Of a stretch of DNA of 8,499 bases, positions 1 to 7,061 are shown piece after piece (within the stretch, counting starts at the first letter, position 1; the number at the start of each line of letters is the position of its first letter). The notes beneath the pieces are model-generated. The model worked only from the letters and a program-made list of their open reading frames with translations, did not search any database and was not told the DNA's origin. The position numbers and the translations under genes were made by a program. Origin of the DNA: Spirosomataceae bacterium (GTDB lineage Bacteria; Bacteroidota; Bacteroidia; Cytophagales; Spirosomataceae); NCBI GenBank assembly GCA_030731175.1, contig JANQUM010000123.1, forward strand, positions 1 through 8,499. Direction: 5' to 3'.

Positions 1-2710
1 TCCCAGTAGTAATGCCGAGGTTAGATGTAGTCAAAACCGTTACTTTTTTGGTTGGACTTGACGAGCCAACACATGTTTGAGAAATGCCATTTTTCAAATA
101 AGTATCCACACACTGGGCGGTATAATCGGTGGTGATCGTGGGAGAAACGTTAATCACTGATCCGGTTATATTATTAGACCACAAGGTGTTAGCAGTAGTT
201 AAGCAACCCGCTGACGTTAATGAAACCCTTGCTCCACCATCTAAGCATAGCTGGTCAATGTCTGACGAAATAGTAGGAATTGTGTTACCTAAAGTTTGTA
301 ACGTTTTTACTGGAGATTGTACCGTACATCCTCGTTTGTCCCGAACGCTAACCTGATAATTACCCGCCGTAGAGGCAGTAATTACTGATAACGTACTAAT
401 GGCAACGCTATTCCGAGTCCAGTTATAAGTTAAGGGTGCAATAGCATTGCTGCTAACGGCTACACTTAATTGCTCAGCAGCTTCTTTGCAAATTGCATTA
501 GAGCCCGTAATACCGTTAGGGATTGTAAGATCTGAAGTGGTTCGTACCGTAATTCTCTTATTCGTACTTGGTACACTAATACATGTTTTTGCGACACTAT
601 TTTCGGTATAGTTCGTAACGCATTGAACGGTATAGTCTGTTGTGACTGTTGGAGAAACCGTGATTGTTGATCCCGTTAGATTATTAGACCACAACGTATT
701 GGCGGCAGTTAAACAGCCCCCCGACGTTAATATTGCATCAGCCCCGCCATTCAAACATAGCTGGTCAATATCCGATGAAATAGTCGGGATTGTGTTACCC
801 AACGTTTCCAAAGTTTTTACCGGAGATTGTACCGTGCATCCTCGTTTATCCCGAACGCTAACCTGATAATCTCCCGCCGTGGAAGTGGAAATTGATGATA
901 GCGTACTAAAGGCGGTGCTATTACGAGTCCAGTTGTAAGTTAAAGGTGCAATGGCATTACTGCTGACGGCTACACTCAGCTGCTCAGCAGCTGCTTTACA
1001 AATTACACTTGATCCCGTGATACCACTCGGAATGGCGAGGTCTGAGGTGGTTCGCACTGTAATTCTTCTACTTGCACTCGCTACCCCAACGCACGTTGTT
1101 GGAACATTATTTTGGGTATAATTAGTAATACATTGAGCGGTATAATCTGTTGTGACTACCGGAGAAACGGTAATGTTAGCCCCGGTTTGATTAGTTGACC
1201 ATGAGATAGTAGAACCGCTGGGGCAGCCAGTGGCCGTAAGCGTAACACTCGCCCCGCCGCTTAGACATAACTCGCTAATATCAGAAGTTACAATCGGAGC
1301 GGTATTTCCTAATACTTCAACAGCGACACTGGCAGTGTTATTCACGCAGCTTCCTTGTGTAACCCTCGCCAAATAATCGCCCGTTTGTGTTGCGGCATAT
1401 GTAAGTGTGTTGGTAGAAACAACTTGATTATTTCGTAGCCATTGCACTGTGTAATCTGTAGTTGGTAAACCGAAGGATAAATCAAGGTTTGACTGCGTTA
1501 CCTCAAAGTTTACGCTGCCGGTTTTACACAAAAATTGTTTCGTATTTGGAGAAATACTAACAGAAAAATTACATCCCGTCGTTGAGGCATTGAATTTATA
1601 GAGAAAACCCGTGCCGAACGAACTCGCCTTTGCCGATACCTGCCCTCTTGTGGTTGCAAACCAGCCATTATCAGACGAAGGATGCACCATTACTTCCTGA
1701 CCTAAATTATAAGTAAGGCTTTTTTGCCACTGTAAAACACCACTTCCGTTAAAAACTGTGATCCAGTTAGACGAAGTACCCGTACCTACGCTGCCAATAT
1801 TTCCGTTTGCAGCGAGAGTGAGCCGCTGCGAACCAGTAGTGGTAGTGAATATATTATTACCCGAAGTGCTTAGTTTTTGAATTCTATCATTTGTAGAAAA
1901 AACAATCGCTTTGTCTGGCGTTACCAGTAAATCATTAACTCCTACCTGGTTACGCACGAAATCTATGTTTCCGTTACTTAAGCTGAACCTAATTACCCGA
2001 TTGGCATCTGCTTGATAACCAAAATCTGAATCAACAACCCTGACCAAATTACTCCCACGGTTTACAGACCACAACTTAGTTCCGGCGTTGCTCATGCGTT
2101 TTGTACTGTCGGCATCAGCGATGATAATGCCGTTATCTAATGTAGCGACAATATCGGTAGGTAGTGCATTTGCGAGATCTCTAGTCCAGTTGGTAGAGCC
2201 GGTGGTAGTCAAATTATAAATAAAATATCGATTAATATTTATACCGCTCGTTGCCCTGAAAACAACAAAAAGACCGTTGCCACTCGTTGGAGTTGCCTTT
2301 ACAAATTTTAAGTTGTTGTATGTTTGCGTCCACACGACGTTTCCACCTGAAGCAATCTTTTTCAGAACGGGCGTATTGCTTGTCAATTCGTAGTATAGAA
2401 ACGCTCCGCCATCACTGGCGGGAAATATCTGTATCGGAATTTGCCCGCTGGTGTTGCAAGTCTGGCAGCCGTCGCTGTGTATATTTGTTGTTAGGAATGC
2501 CCCGTCGGCGTTGTATTTTTTTACCCGAATCAGGCGGCTTCCTGTTTCGGAAATCACTTCCGCCGCAAAAAAGTTACTTCCGCTTGCGGTGCCGGCGTAT
2601 GTTCCACCAAAATTACCATGGGCAATGTCGGCGTAGGCAATTGCCACAGATTGAGCATTAACATAAACAACTGATAAACAGATAAATAACGAGGTAATTA
2701 TTGCACGCAT
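1..2710 (-). CDS. Large secreted Ig-like repeat protein with propeller-like N-terminus (3' end beyond the window)
   Basis: The frame is open from an ATG at 2710 to the left edge (903 codons visible, no stop). Residues 1-19 form a signal peptide (MRAIITSLFICLSVVYVNA, then Gln20), so the product is exported. Residues about 20-380 hold repeated short beta-strand motifs with Gly-Asn or Asp-Gly turns (DGGAFLYY, NGIIIADA, DKAIVFS, ANGNIGS), which suggests a beta-propeller. A CxxC pair lies at 82-85. From about residue 392 two Ig-like module types alternate: an A type with GDYQVSVRDKRGC and a B type with SSDIDQLC and VTTDYTVQC. Together they repeat every 170 residues. Such proteins in Bacteroidota are usually T9SS surface proteins or adhesins; the sorting domain would lie outside the window, so T9SS export is inferred. 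An in-frame ATG at 2749 would add 13 residues but spoils the signal-peptide shape, so 2710 is preferred. The specific ligand or role is unknown. Confidence 0.9.
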   Translation of the reverse strand, partial: MRAIITSLFICLSVVYVNAQSVAIAYADIAHGNFGGTYAGTASGSNFFAAEVISETGSRLIRVKKYNADGAFLTTNIHSDGCQTCNTSGQIPIQIFPASDGGAFLYYELTSNTPVLKKIASGGNVVWTQTYNNLKFVKATPTSGNGLFVVFRATSGININRYFIYNLTTTGSTNWTRDLANALPTDIVATLDNGIIIADADSTKRMSNAGTKLWSVNRGSNLVRVVDSDFGYQADANRVIRFSLSNGNIDFVRNQVGVNDLLVTPDKAIVFSTNDRIQKLSTSGNNIFTTTTGSQRLTLAANGNIGSVGTGTSSNWITVFNGSGVLQWQKSLTYNLGQEVMVHPSSDNGWFATTRGQVSAKASSFGTGFLYKFNASTTGCNFSVSISPNTKQFLCKTGSVNFEVTQSNLDLSFGLPTTDYTVQWLRNNQVVSTNTLTYAATQTGDYLARVTQGSCVNNTASVAVEVLGNTAPIVTSDISELCLSGGASVTLTATGCPSGSTISWSTNQTGANITVSPVVTTDYTAQCITNYTQNNVPTTCVGVASASRRITVRTTSDLAIPSGITGSSVICKAAAEQLSVAVSSNAIAPLTYNWTRNSTAFSTLSSISTSTAGDYQVSVRDKRGCTVQSPVKTLETLGNTIPTISSDIDQLCLNGGADAILTSGGCLTAANTLWSNNLTGSTITVSPTVTTDYTVQCVTNYTENSVAKTCISVPSTNKRITVRTTSDLTIPNGITGSNAICKEAAEQLSVAVSSNAIAPLTYNWTRNSVAISTLSVITASTAGNYQVSVRDKRGCTVQSPVKTLQTLGNTIPTISSDIDQLCLDGGARVSLTSAGCLTTANTLWSNNITGSVINVSPTITTDYTAQCVDTYLKNGISQTCVGSSSPTKKVTVLTTSNLGITTG
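125..634 (-). repeat. Second copy of the duplicated segment
   Basis: This covers residues about 693-862 and directly adjoins the first copy with no extra bases, so the reading frame and the 170-residue period are preserved. After residue about 862 the similarity to the preceding copy falls sharply (about 46% over the next 41 residues), which marks the right-hand breakpoint. Many of the differences between copies are synonymous. Confidence 0.7.
635..1144 (-). repeat. First copy of the duplicated segment (back half of B, A, front half of B)
   Basis: This covers residues about 523-692 of the repeat protein. It is about 80% identical over 170 residues to the adjoining segment at 125-634 (34 mismatches by hand count). 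Modules outside this pair of segments match only about 46-56% at the corresponding places. The copy begins within the conserved VSP-VTTDYT stretch in the middle of a B module rather than at a module boundary. Confidence 0.7.
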
Positions 2711-2775
2711 AGTTTTTAAATAAGAGATTGTAAGTAAATATACTAACATTTTTTATATCTATTTCGATACGTATA
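2711..2775. other. AT-rich 65-base gap between protease and repeat-protein genes
   Basis: Both flanking genes run on the minus strand. On that strand the gap contains TATATTTA (2735-2742), one base away from the Bacteroidota -7 element TAnnTTTG. There is no matching TTTG at the expected upstream distance and no hairpin followed by a T-run. Read-through from the protease gene or a weak separate promoter are both possible. An A-rich leader (TTTAAAAACT) precedes the 2710 ATG, as is common where a Shine-Dalgarno sequence is lacking in this phylum. Confidence 0.4.
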
Positions 2776-5700
2776 TTATTGCTTCACAAATCGTTGCAAA
2801 AAAGTTTCTTTCTCGGTTATTAGTTTTAAGAGGTACGTTCCGGCCGGCAAATTTTGCACAGATACTTTTCGGGAAAATGGCACGGTGAATTGCTTTTTCC
2901 CAGCGGCATCAAAACAAGAAAGTTCTTTCACTTTTAAACTAACTGGAAGCTCAATTTCCAGAAAATCGCTGGTTGGGTTCGGGAAAACTTTCAGGTTCAG
3001 TACAATGTCTTCGTTACTCAATAATTGCTGAAACGCAGTTCCCGCTGAAGCGTTGCTAATGCAGCCGTCCGTGGTCACTGCCCGAACGCTGTAAGTTCCC
3101 GCAAATTCTGCCCGAATGCTTGGGTTTGTTGTTTGTCCACCCAAAGCATTTCCATTAATATACCATTGATATTGTTGCCCACCCGAGGCAGTCAAGGTTG
3201 TTCCGCTACTGGTAAGTGTCGGAGCATTGGGGCGAATGCAGAAAGTCCGTTCGGTGTTTATCGGCGTGAAACTTGCGTTTCCAACCTGAAAGGCTTCCAC
3301 CGTAATTTTCCCCGCCGTACTTCCTAACGTTAATCGGTTTCCTGAAACGGTAGCATCACCTTCTTTCACAGTAAATTGTACCGCTAAATTTGAACTCGCG
3401 GTCGCTGTTAACGTAACCACTGCTCGAGCGTCTTGATCACTTATTTGGTTAAAAACGAGGGTTTGAGCCGATTTCGTGGGTAATTGCCGTTGCCCTTGAG
3501 CGTACCAAACCGCCCATTTTGCATCTGTGAATAAAGTACTTGCGTTTCCAGCAGGCGAAATTTTATCACTTGCCAGACCAATTCCACGCACAATACTTTG
3601 GGAGTTTTGAAGTGAATTAAAAATGAGTTTATCGTCAGACTTCGAATAGTCAGGATAACCAATATCGTTATTTTCTACAACCCCCTTTAATTCACCGGTG
3701 TCAAAATCGGTGGCAACCACGAAGTATGCATCATCTTCGGCGTTGTAATAATCAAAGGCAATAACGTTCGGGCTGGTTTTAGCAAGTGCCGGATTTCCGA
3801 TATTATCGCCTCGTTCGAGATTCGTGAAAACTTTTTCGATATTTCCCGTTCCGAAAGTATTGGTTGCGGGATTCCAGGCCTGCAAAATTCCGACATCCCA
3901 AAATTCTACGTTCCCAAACAAGCTTTTTACTCGATTAAAAGCGTCATAAATAAGAAATTCGCCGGAATAATCCCACTCGAAAGAGTCGGCGTAAAGCACT
4001 TCATCCGTACTAACACCCTGCGTGTAAGTGGAGTTATAGAGCCTGAAACGTACGTTTTGGTTATTTTGCAAATCAAATATATAGATAAACTGATCTGCTT
4101 CGGCGGCTAAGGCCGCGAGTCTGCTGCCATCTTTTGAAATGGCGACGTTTCTGAAAGTACCGTTGTCACTAAGGCGTTCGGGTGTTGCGGTTGTACGGAG
4201 ATTTTTCCGATAAATATTGCGGTCTTTTCCCACAAAATAAACGAACGAGCCATCATCCGTCACCGACGGTTTTGCGAGACAACCAAAATTTACCGCAATG
4301 GGAAGGTAATTATTTTGGCCAAAAACACCAGCGTACAGCGTTTGCTCTACCGGATCATAAATCACTAAAGACTCCGCTCCCGGATTTACCGGGATTTGGG
4401 GCGTTTTATCTGGTTGCGGTTGCGAGGTAGTACTTTCCACAATGCCTACTTGGTCAAACGCTTGCCGAGCAGCGTTTGCAACAGCATCGCCGTAAAGATT
4501 CTTAGAAGCGTCTATCACTGCTAAACGCAAATCAAGAAACTTAGAAGTTCGGGTTAGATAATTTGTAATAACTTGGTAATAAACCTTTTCTGCTCTTGCA
4601 AGCCCAACGGCATTATTACTCGCAAACAGGTAAAAAGCGTGATTCGGGATGCCGCTATTTATATGAACTCCGCCGTTATCTTCGGCTGGCGTATCTTTCA
4701 AAAAGGCATATTGCGACATATTTTTCGGTTGAAAACCACGGTCACGCAGCGAGTTTCCACCTTGATTTGGGTCTTGTAAACTCCGCAACGCACCAGATGG
4801 AAACGCACCCGGTTTTACCACATCTTCGCCGAGTGTCCAGTCATCTCGATCAATCAAAACACCAAAAATATCGGCGAAAGATTCGTTCAATGCACCCGAC
4901 TGATTTCGGTATTCTAACTTCGCTGTATTTTCAATTACGCCGTGGGTCATTTCGTGCCCCGCAACGTCTAAAGATCCTGCCAACGGCTTGAAAGCTTGAT
5001 TTCCGTTTCCGTAACCCATAAACTCGCCATTCCAGTAGGCGTTATCTAAACCCGTGCCGTCTTCGTCCGAAATGTTAATTACTGATACTATGTTACCGCC
5101 GTTGCCGTTTAGAGAGTTTCGGTTGTGGGTATTTTGAAAATAAGCGTAACACAGACCCGCATTATGATGTGCCGAAACCGCAACCGACGACCACGTTGAG
5201 CCATCCCGCGAAGTAACGTGGGCAAATTCCATGTCGCCGCCAATGCGGGAATTTTTAGCGTCAATGGTCCATACAGCTCCAGAGGGCTCGTTTGGTAAGG
5301 TAGAACGCTGCGGCGAAAACATTTTTTGCGACGCATCGAGCATAAAATACGTGCCACTTTGTTCGTAAATACGGAACTCCTGCTCACGCCCGTTCAGGTC
5401 ACGAGCGGTGGTTCTGAAAATTCCGTCAACGGTACACGTGTGATTATATTTGTCAATTATTTCGCCGGTTTTGGCGTTCACAAAATAAATCCAGCGTTCC
5501 ACTAAATTAGGGCGGACGGTGAGTTCGTAAGCTAAAACAGGCGTTTCCCCCTGAAAATAAATCCGAAGATCCGCAGTATTTGTTTGGACTGGAAGTAAGC
5601 CAAAACCCTTCGTGTCAACAGCTTGAACTTTCGCAATTTTAGAAAGGTCTTGCAACGCAATTTCCACCGCTTTTGCTCCGGCAAAACTTGGCGTTACCGA

Positions 5701-6222
5701 AATATCAGGCGTTTGAAACGTAAAACCATTGAGCGAAGTAACCCGATTATCTTTGATATGCACGCGTAATTCGCCGCCGTAAACAGAGATTCCGCGGTAT
5801 TTTTGCTCCATTCGGAGGTGCGTAATTCCGCTTTCGTCGGTTTCTGATGAAATAAGCGAAAGTTCTTCCACCGGATTTTTCAACCTCAGCGAAGTTTTGT
5901 TTTTCTCCACAAAATCCATCGCCATTGCGGTTGCTGAAATCCTCAGCTGATTTCCCACCACCGGACGGGCGAGGTTTTCGATAAAAATAACTTTGTTCGT
6001 TGTATCACGTACAACGCTTACCTCTTCGAGATTTCTGAGGTTATTATCAATGCTCGGAAAACGTTTGAACGAATTTTGCTTCGAGCCATCAATGGTTTCA
6101 AAACCTTCAATATTAGCGTCTTTTACAGAGTTAAGGCGTTTTTTCTGCTGAAATCCGTCGGGTTTTTGGGCAAAAACCGTTACTGAAATAAAGCAAAGAA
6201 GTAAAGGGAGAAGTTTATTCAT
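2776..6222 (-). CDS. Secreted M4 (thermolysin-family) zinc metalloprotease with beta-propeller, Ig-like modules and T9SS sorting domain
   Basis: This is an exported endopeptidase of 1148 residues, complete. Residues 1-18 are a signal peptide (VFA, then Gln19). Residues about 60-170 resemble the FTP propeptide and about 180-260 a PepSY-like propeptide, both typical inhibitors/chaperones of M4 zymogens. The catalytic domain spans about 270-595. It has HEMTH at 423-427 (zinc ligands His423 and His427, base Glu424), NESFAD at 446-451 with the third zinc ligand Glu447 exactly 24 residues after His423 as in thermolysin, and DNGGVH at 515-520 with the transition-state His520. All key residues are present, so it should be active. 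A Pro/Gln-rich linker (about 598-615) leads to PD40/TolB-like propeller repeats (about 617-905; VTDDGSFVYF, ISKDGSRLAAL, DYSGEFLIYD, SKSDDKLIF). A beta-sandwich module (about 919-996) and an Ig-like module (about 1000-1062) follow. The end (about 1077-1148) is a T9SS type A sorting domain starting KVFPNPTSDFLEIELP and ending LLKLITEKETFLQRFVKQ. The plain M4 protease is about half this length or less. Confidence 0.96.
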   Translation of the reverse strand: MNKLLPLLLCFISVTVFAQKPDGFQQKKRLNSVKDANIEGFETIDGSKQNSFKRFPSIDNNLRNLEEVSVVRDTTNKVIFIENLARPVVGNQLRISATAMAMDFVEKNKTSLRLKNPVEELSLISSETDESGITHLRMEQKYRGISVYGGELRVHIKDNRVTSLNGFTFQTPDISVTPSFAGAKAVEIALQDLSKIAKVQAVDTKGFGLLPVQTNTADLRIYFQGETPVLAYELTVRPNLVERWIYFVNAKTGEIIDKYNHTCTVDGIFRTTARDLNGREQEFRIYEQSGTYFMLDASQKMFSPQRSTLPNEPSGAVWTIDAKNSRIGGDMEFAHVTSRDGSTWSSVAVSAHHNAGLCYAYFQNTHNRNSLNGNGGNIVSVINISDEDGTGLDNAYWNGEFMGYGNGNQAFKPLAGSLDVAGHEMTHGVIENTAKLEYRNQSGALNESFADIFGVLIDRDDWTLGEDVVKPGAFPSGALRSLQDPNQGGNSLRDRGFQPKNMSQYAFLKDTPAEDNGGVHINSGIPNHAFYLFASNNAVGLARAEKVYYQVITNYLTRTSKFLDLRLAVIDASKNLYGDAVANAARQAFDQVGIVESTTSQPQPDKTPQIPVNPGAESLVIYDPVEQTLYAGVFGQNNYLPIAVNFGCLAKPSVTDDGSFVYFVGKDRNIYRKNLRTTATPERLSDNGTFRNVAISKDGSRLAALAAEADQFIYIFDLQNNQNVRFRLYNSTYTQGVSTDEVLYADSFEWDYSGEFLIYDAFNRVKSLFGNVEFWDVGILQAWNPATNTFGTGNIEKVFTNLERGDNIGNPALAKTSPNVIAFDYYNAEDDAYFVVATDFDTGELKGVVENNDIGYPDYSKSDDKLIFNSLQNSQSIVRGIGLASDKISPAGNASTLFTDAKWAVWYAQGQRQLPTKSAQTLVFNQISDQDARAVVTLTATASSNLAVQFTVKEGDATVSGNRLTLGSTAGKITVEAFQVGNASFTPINTERTFCIRPNAPTLTSSGTTLTASGGQQYQWYINGNALGGQTTNPSIRAEFAGTYSVRAVTTDGCISNASAGTAFQQLLSNEDIVLNLKVFPNPTSDFLEIELPVSLKVKELSCFDAAGKKQFTVPFSRKVSVQNLPAGTYLLKLITEKETFLQRFVKQ

Positions 6223-6304
6223 AATTTTGGGTTGAGTCTAAATCACTGCAAGTTAAAGAATTACCGATAAATTTGAATGTGAAAACAATTTCCGTAACGT
6301 ATTT
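6223..6304. other. 82-base gap upstream of the protease gene
   Basis: The gap separates the decarboxylase-like stop codon from the protease ATG, both on the minus strand. It should hold the protease promoter if one exists. The best candidate on that strand is TTAACTTG (6249-6256), an imperfect match to TAnnTTTG, with no convincing partner at -33. I see no hairpin plus T-run terminator. The last bases before the ATG include ACCCAAAA (6225-6232). Confidence 0.3.
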
Positions 6305-6958
6305 TTAGAATATCTCAGGAACAGGAAACGTCATTTCAAAGTCTTTTACGGCAAGCGAAATTAGCGGTTTTAACGTTGAAATATCGGGAAACTGCTCTTG
6401 GTTTATTGTTAAGTTTTCAGCCTTCGCAAACGTCGCTTTTCCTTTCGCGGATGAATTGGTAATTAACAAATTATCGCCTCTTTTCTGAGCTAACCGCAGC
6501 GGGAAAAATTTTGTCGTAATTGGAACGTAAACGTCTCGCTTCGCCACTTCGACTTCAAAAAACGTTTTACCATTTATCGAGACTTTCACTCTTTCTTTAT
6601 TCTCAGAAAGCGATGTAAATTCAAAATCGGCGAGTTCTTTCGGGATTCCCCAATTATTTATGCCGTTCCAAACGCTTTCATAACTCGAAACGTAAATTTT
6701 TGAAATAGAAAACTGCTTTTTACCGTTCAATTTAAACCTTCCCGGAACAATAAGTAATTCCTGATAAGGCCCAACATCAGACGAGTGATAGTCCACGAGC
6801 ATCACGGTCCCGAAGCCACCAACGGCACTTTCTAACTGAAAATCGTGTAAATGACCAAACGCTTTCGCCCATTTCTTGGTAAACCAAAAAGTAAAAATAT
6901 AGCCGTTTCCGGTGAGTTTCCACGGCGGCGAAGCAACAATAGACGGAGATATTGGCAT
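6305..6958 (-). CDS. Acetoacetate decarboxylase-like (ADC superfamily) protein
   Basis: The product has 217 residues, slightly shorter than clostridial acetoacetate decarboxylase (about 244), with no signal peptide or membrane segment, so it is probably cytoplasmic. Family hallmarks are GPYQELLIVPGRF at about 63-75 and the NNWGIPKELADFEF stretch at 101-114. In the characterised enzyme a lysine in the equivalent position forms a Schiff base with the substrate, and a glutamate about 39 residues earlier lines the active site. Here Lys107 and Glu67 (40 residues apart) fit these roles. The residue after Lys107 is Glu108 where the clostridial enzyme has a second lysine, so the substrate and even the reaction may differ; many family members are not true acetoacetate decarboxylases. 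There is no other in-frame start between an upstream stop at 7004-7006 and the ATG. The neighbours give no pathway clue. Confidence 0.78.
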   Translation of the reverse strand: MPISPSIVASPPWKLTGNGYIFTFWFTKKWAKAFGHLHDFQLESAVGGFGTVMLVDYHSSDVGPYQELLIVPGRFKLNGKKQFSISKIYVSSYESVWNGINNWGIPKELADFEFTSLSENKERVKVSINGKTFFEVEVAKRDVYVPITTKFFPLRLAQKRGDNLLITNSSAKGKATFAKAENLTINQEQFPDISTLKPLISLAVKDFEMTFPVPEIF

Positions 6959-7004
6959 AGTATTTTTGGGTGAATAGTAAATTATAAATTTAATGGATAA
7001 ATTT

Positions 7005-7012
7005 TATCTTTG
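7005..7012 (+). promoter_or_regulatory. Predicted Bacteroidota -7 promoter element for the STAS gene
   Basis: TATCTTTG is a perfect match to the phylum's primary sigma factor -7 consensus TAnnTTTG. It lies 49 bases upstream of the STAS ATG, which puts the transcript start near 7018 and gives a leader of about 40 bases that is A/T-rich with AATAAAAACTC just before the start codon. The -33 partner is weak: only TTAT at 6982-6985 has the right spacing. It sits in the divergent gap between the decarboxylase-like and STAS genes. Confidence 0.65.
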
Positions 7013-7061
7013 CATCCTGAACAATATATATCGGTAAAATTCAATAAATAAAAACTCAGAA

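Larger units (their letters stand above)
1..1537 (-). repeat. Tandem array of 170-residue (510 bp) Ig-like units
   Basis: Three units follow at an exact 510-base spacing. The GNT codons that open each B module sit at 1301-1309, 791-799 and 281-289, and the TDYT-Q-C region repeats at the same interval. Each unit is one A module (about 70 residues) plus one B module (about 100 residues). The first A module (residues about 392-467) is divergent and about six residues longer near its start; the later two A modules are about 86% identical to each other by hand count. The array continues off the left edge, so the total copy number is unknown. Each unit carries six cysteines in fixed positions. Confidence 0.93.

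Noticed and set aside
129..866. Two similar plus-strand open frames (129-356 and 642-866) that look like paralogous small proteins
   Set aside because: They are antisense shadows of the 510-base repeats in the minus-strand Ig-repeat gene; their similarity comes from the repeat, and they lack a promoter or start context.
1..1537. Regularly spaced repeats that might suggest a CRISPR array or mobile repeat
   Set aside because: The period is 510 bases, entirely within an open reading frame, with protein-level conservation and synonymous drift; this is a coding module repeat.
2287..2661. Plus-strand open frame of 124 codons
   Set aside because: It lies opposite the signal peptide and propeller-like region of the repeat protein, whose frame is clearly coding; the antisense product is Arg/Cys-rich with no recognisable motif.
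4182..4991. Plus-strand open frames within the protease gene (4182-4430, 4573-4779, 4596-4991)
   Set aside because: They are opposite the conserved M4 catalytic domain and propeller; composition is typical of antisense translation.
3441..5387. Minus-strand open frames in other frames of the protease gene (3441-3662, 3687-3896, 5109-5387)
   Set aside because: They overlap the protease fully in a shifted frame and show no domain; there is no sign of a frameshift in the 1148-residue frame.
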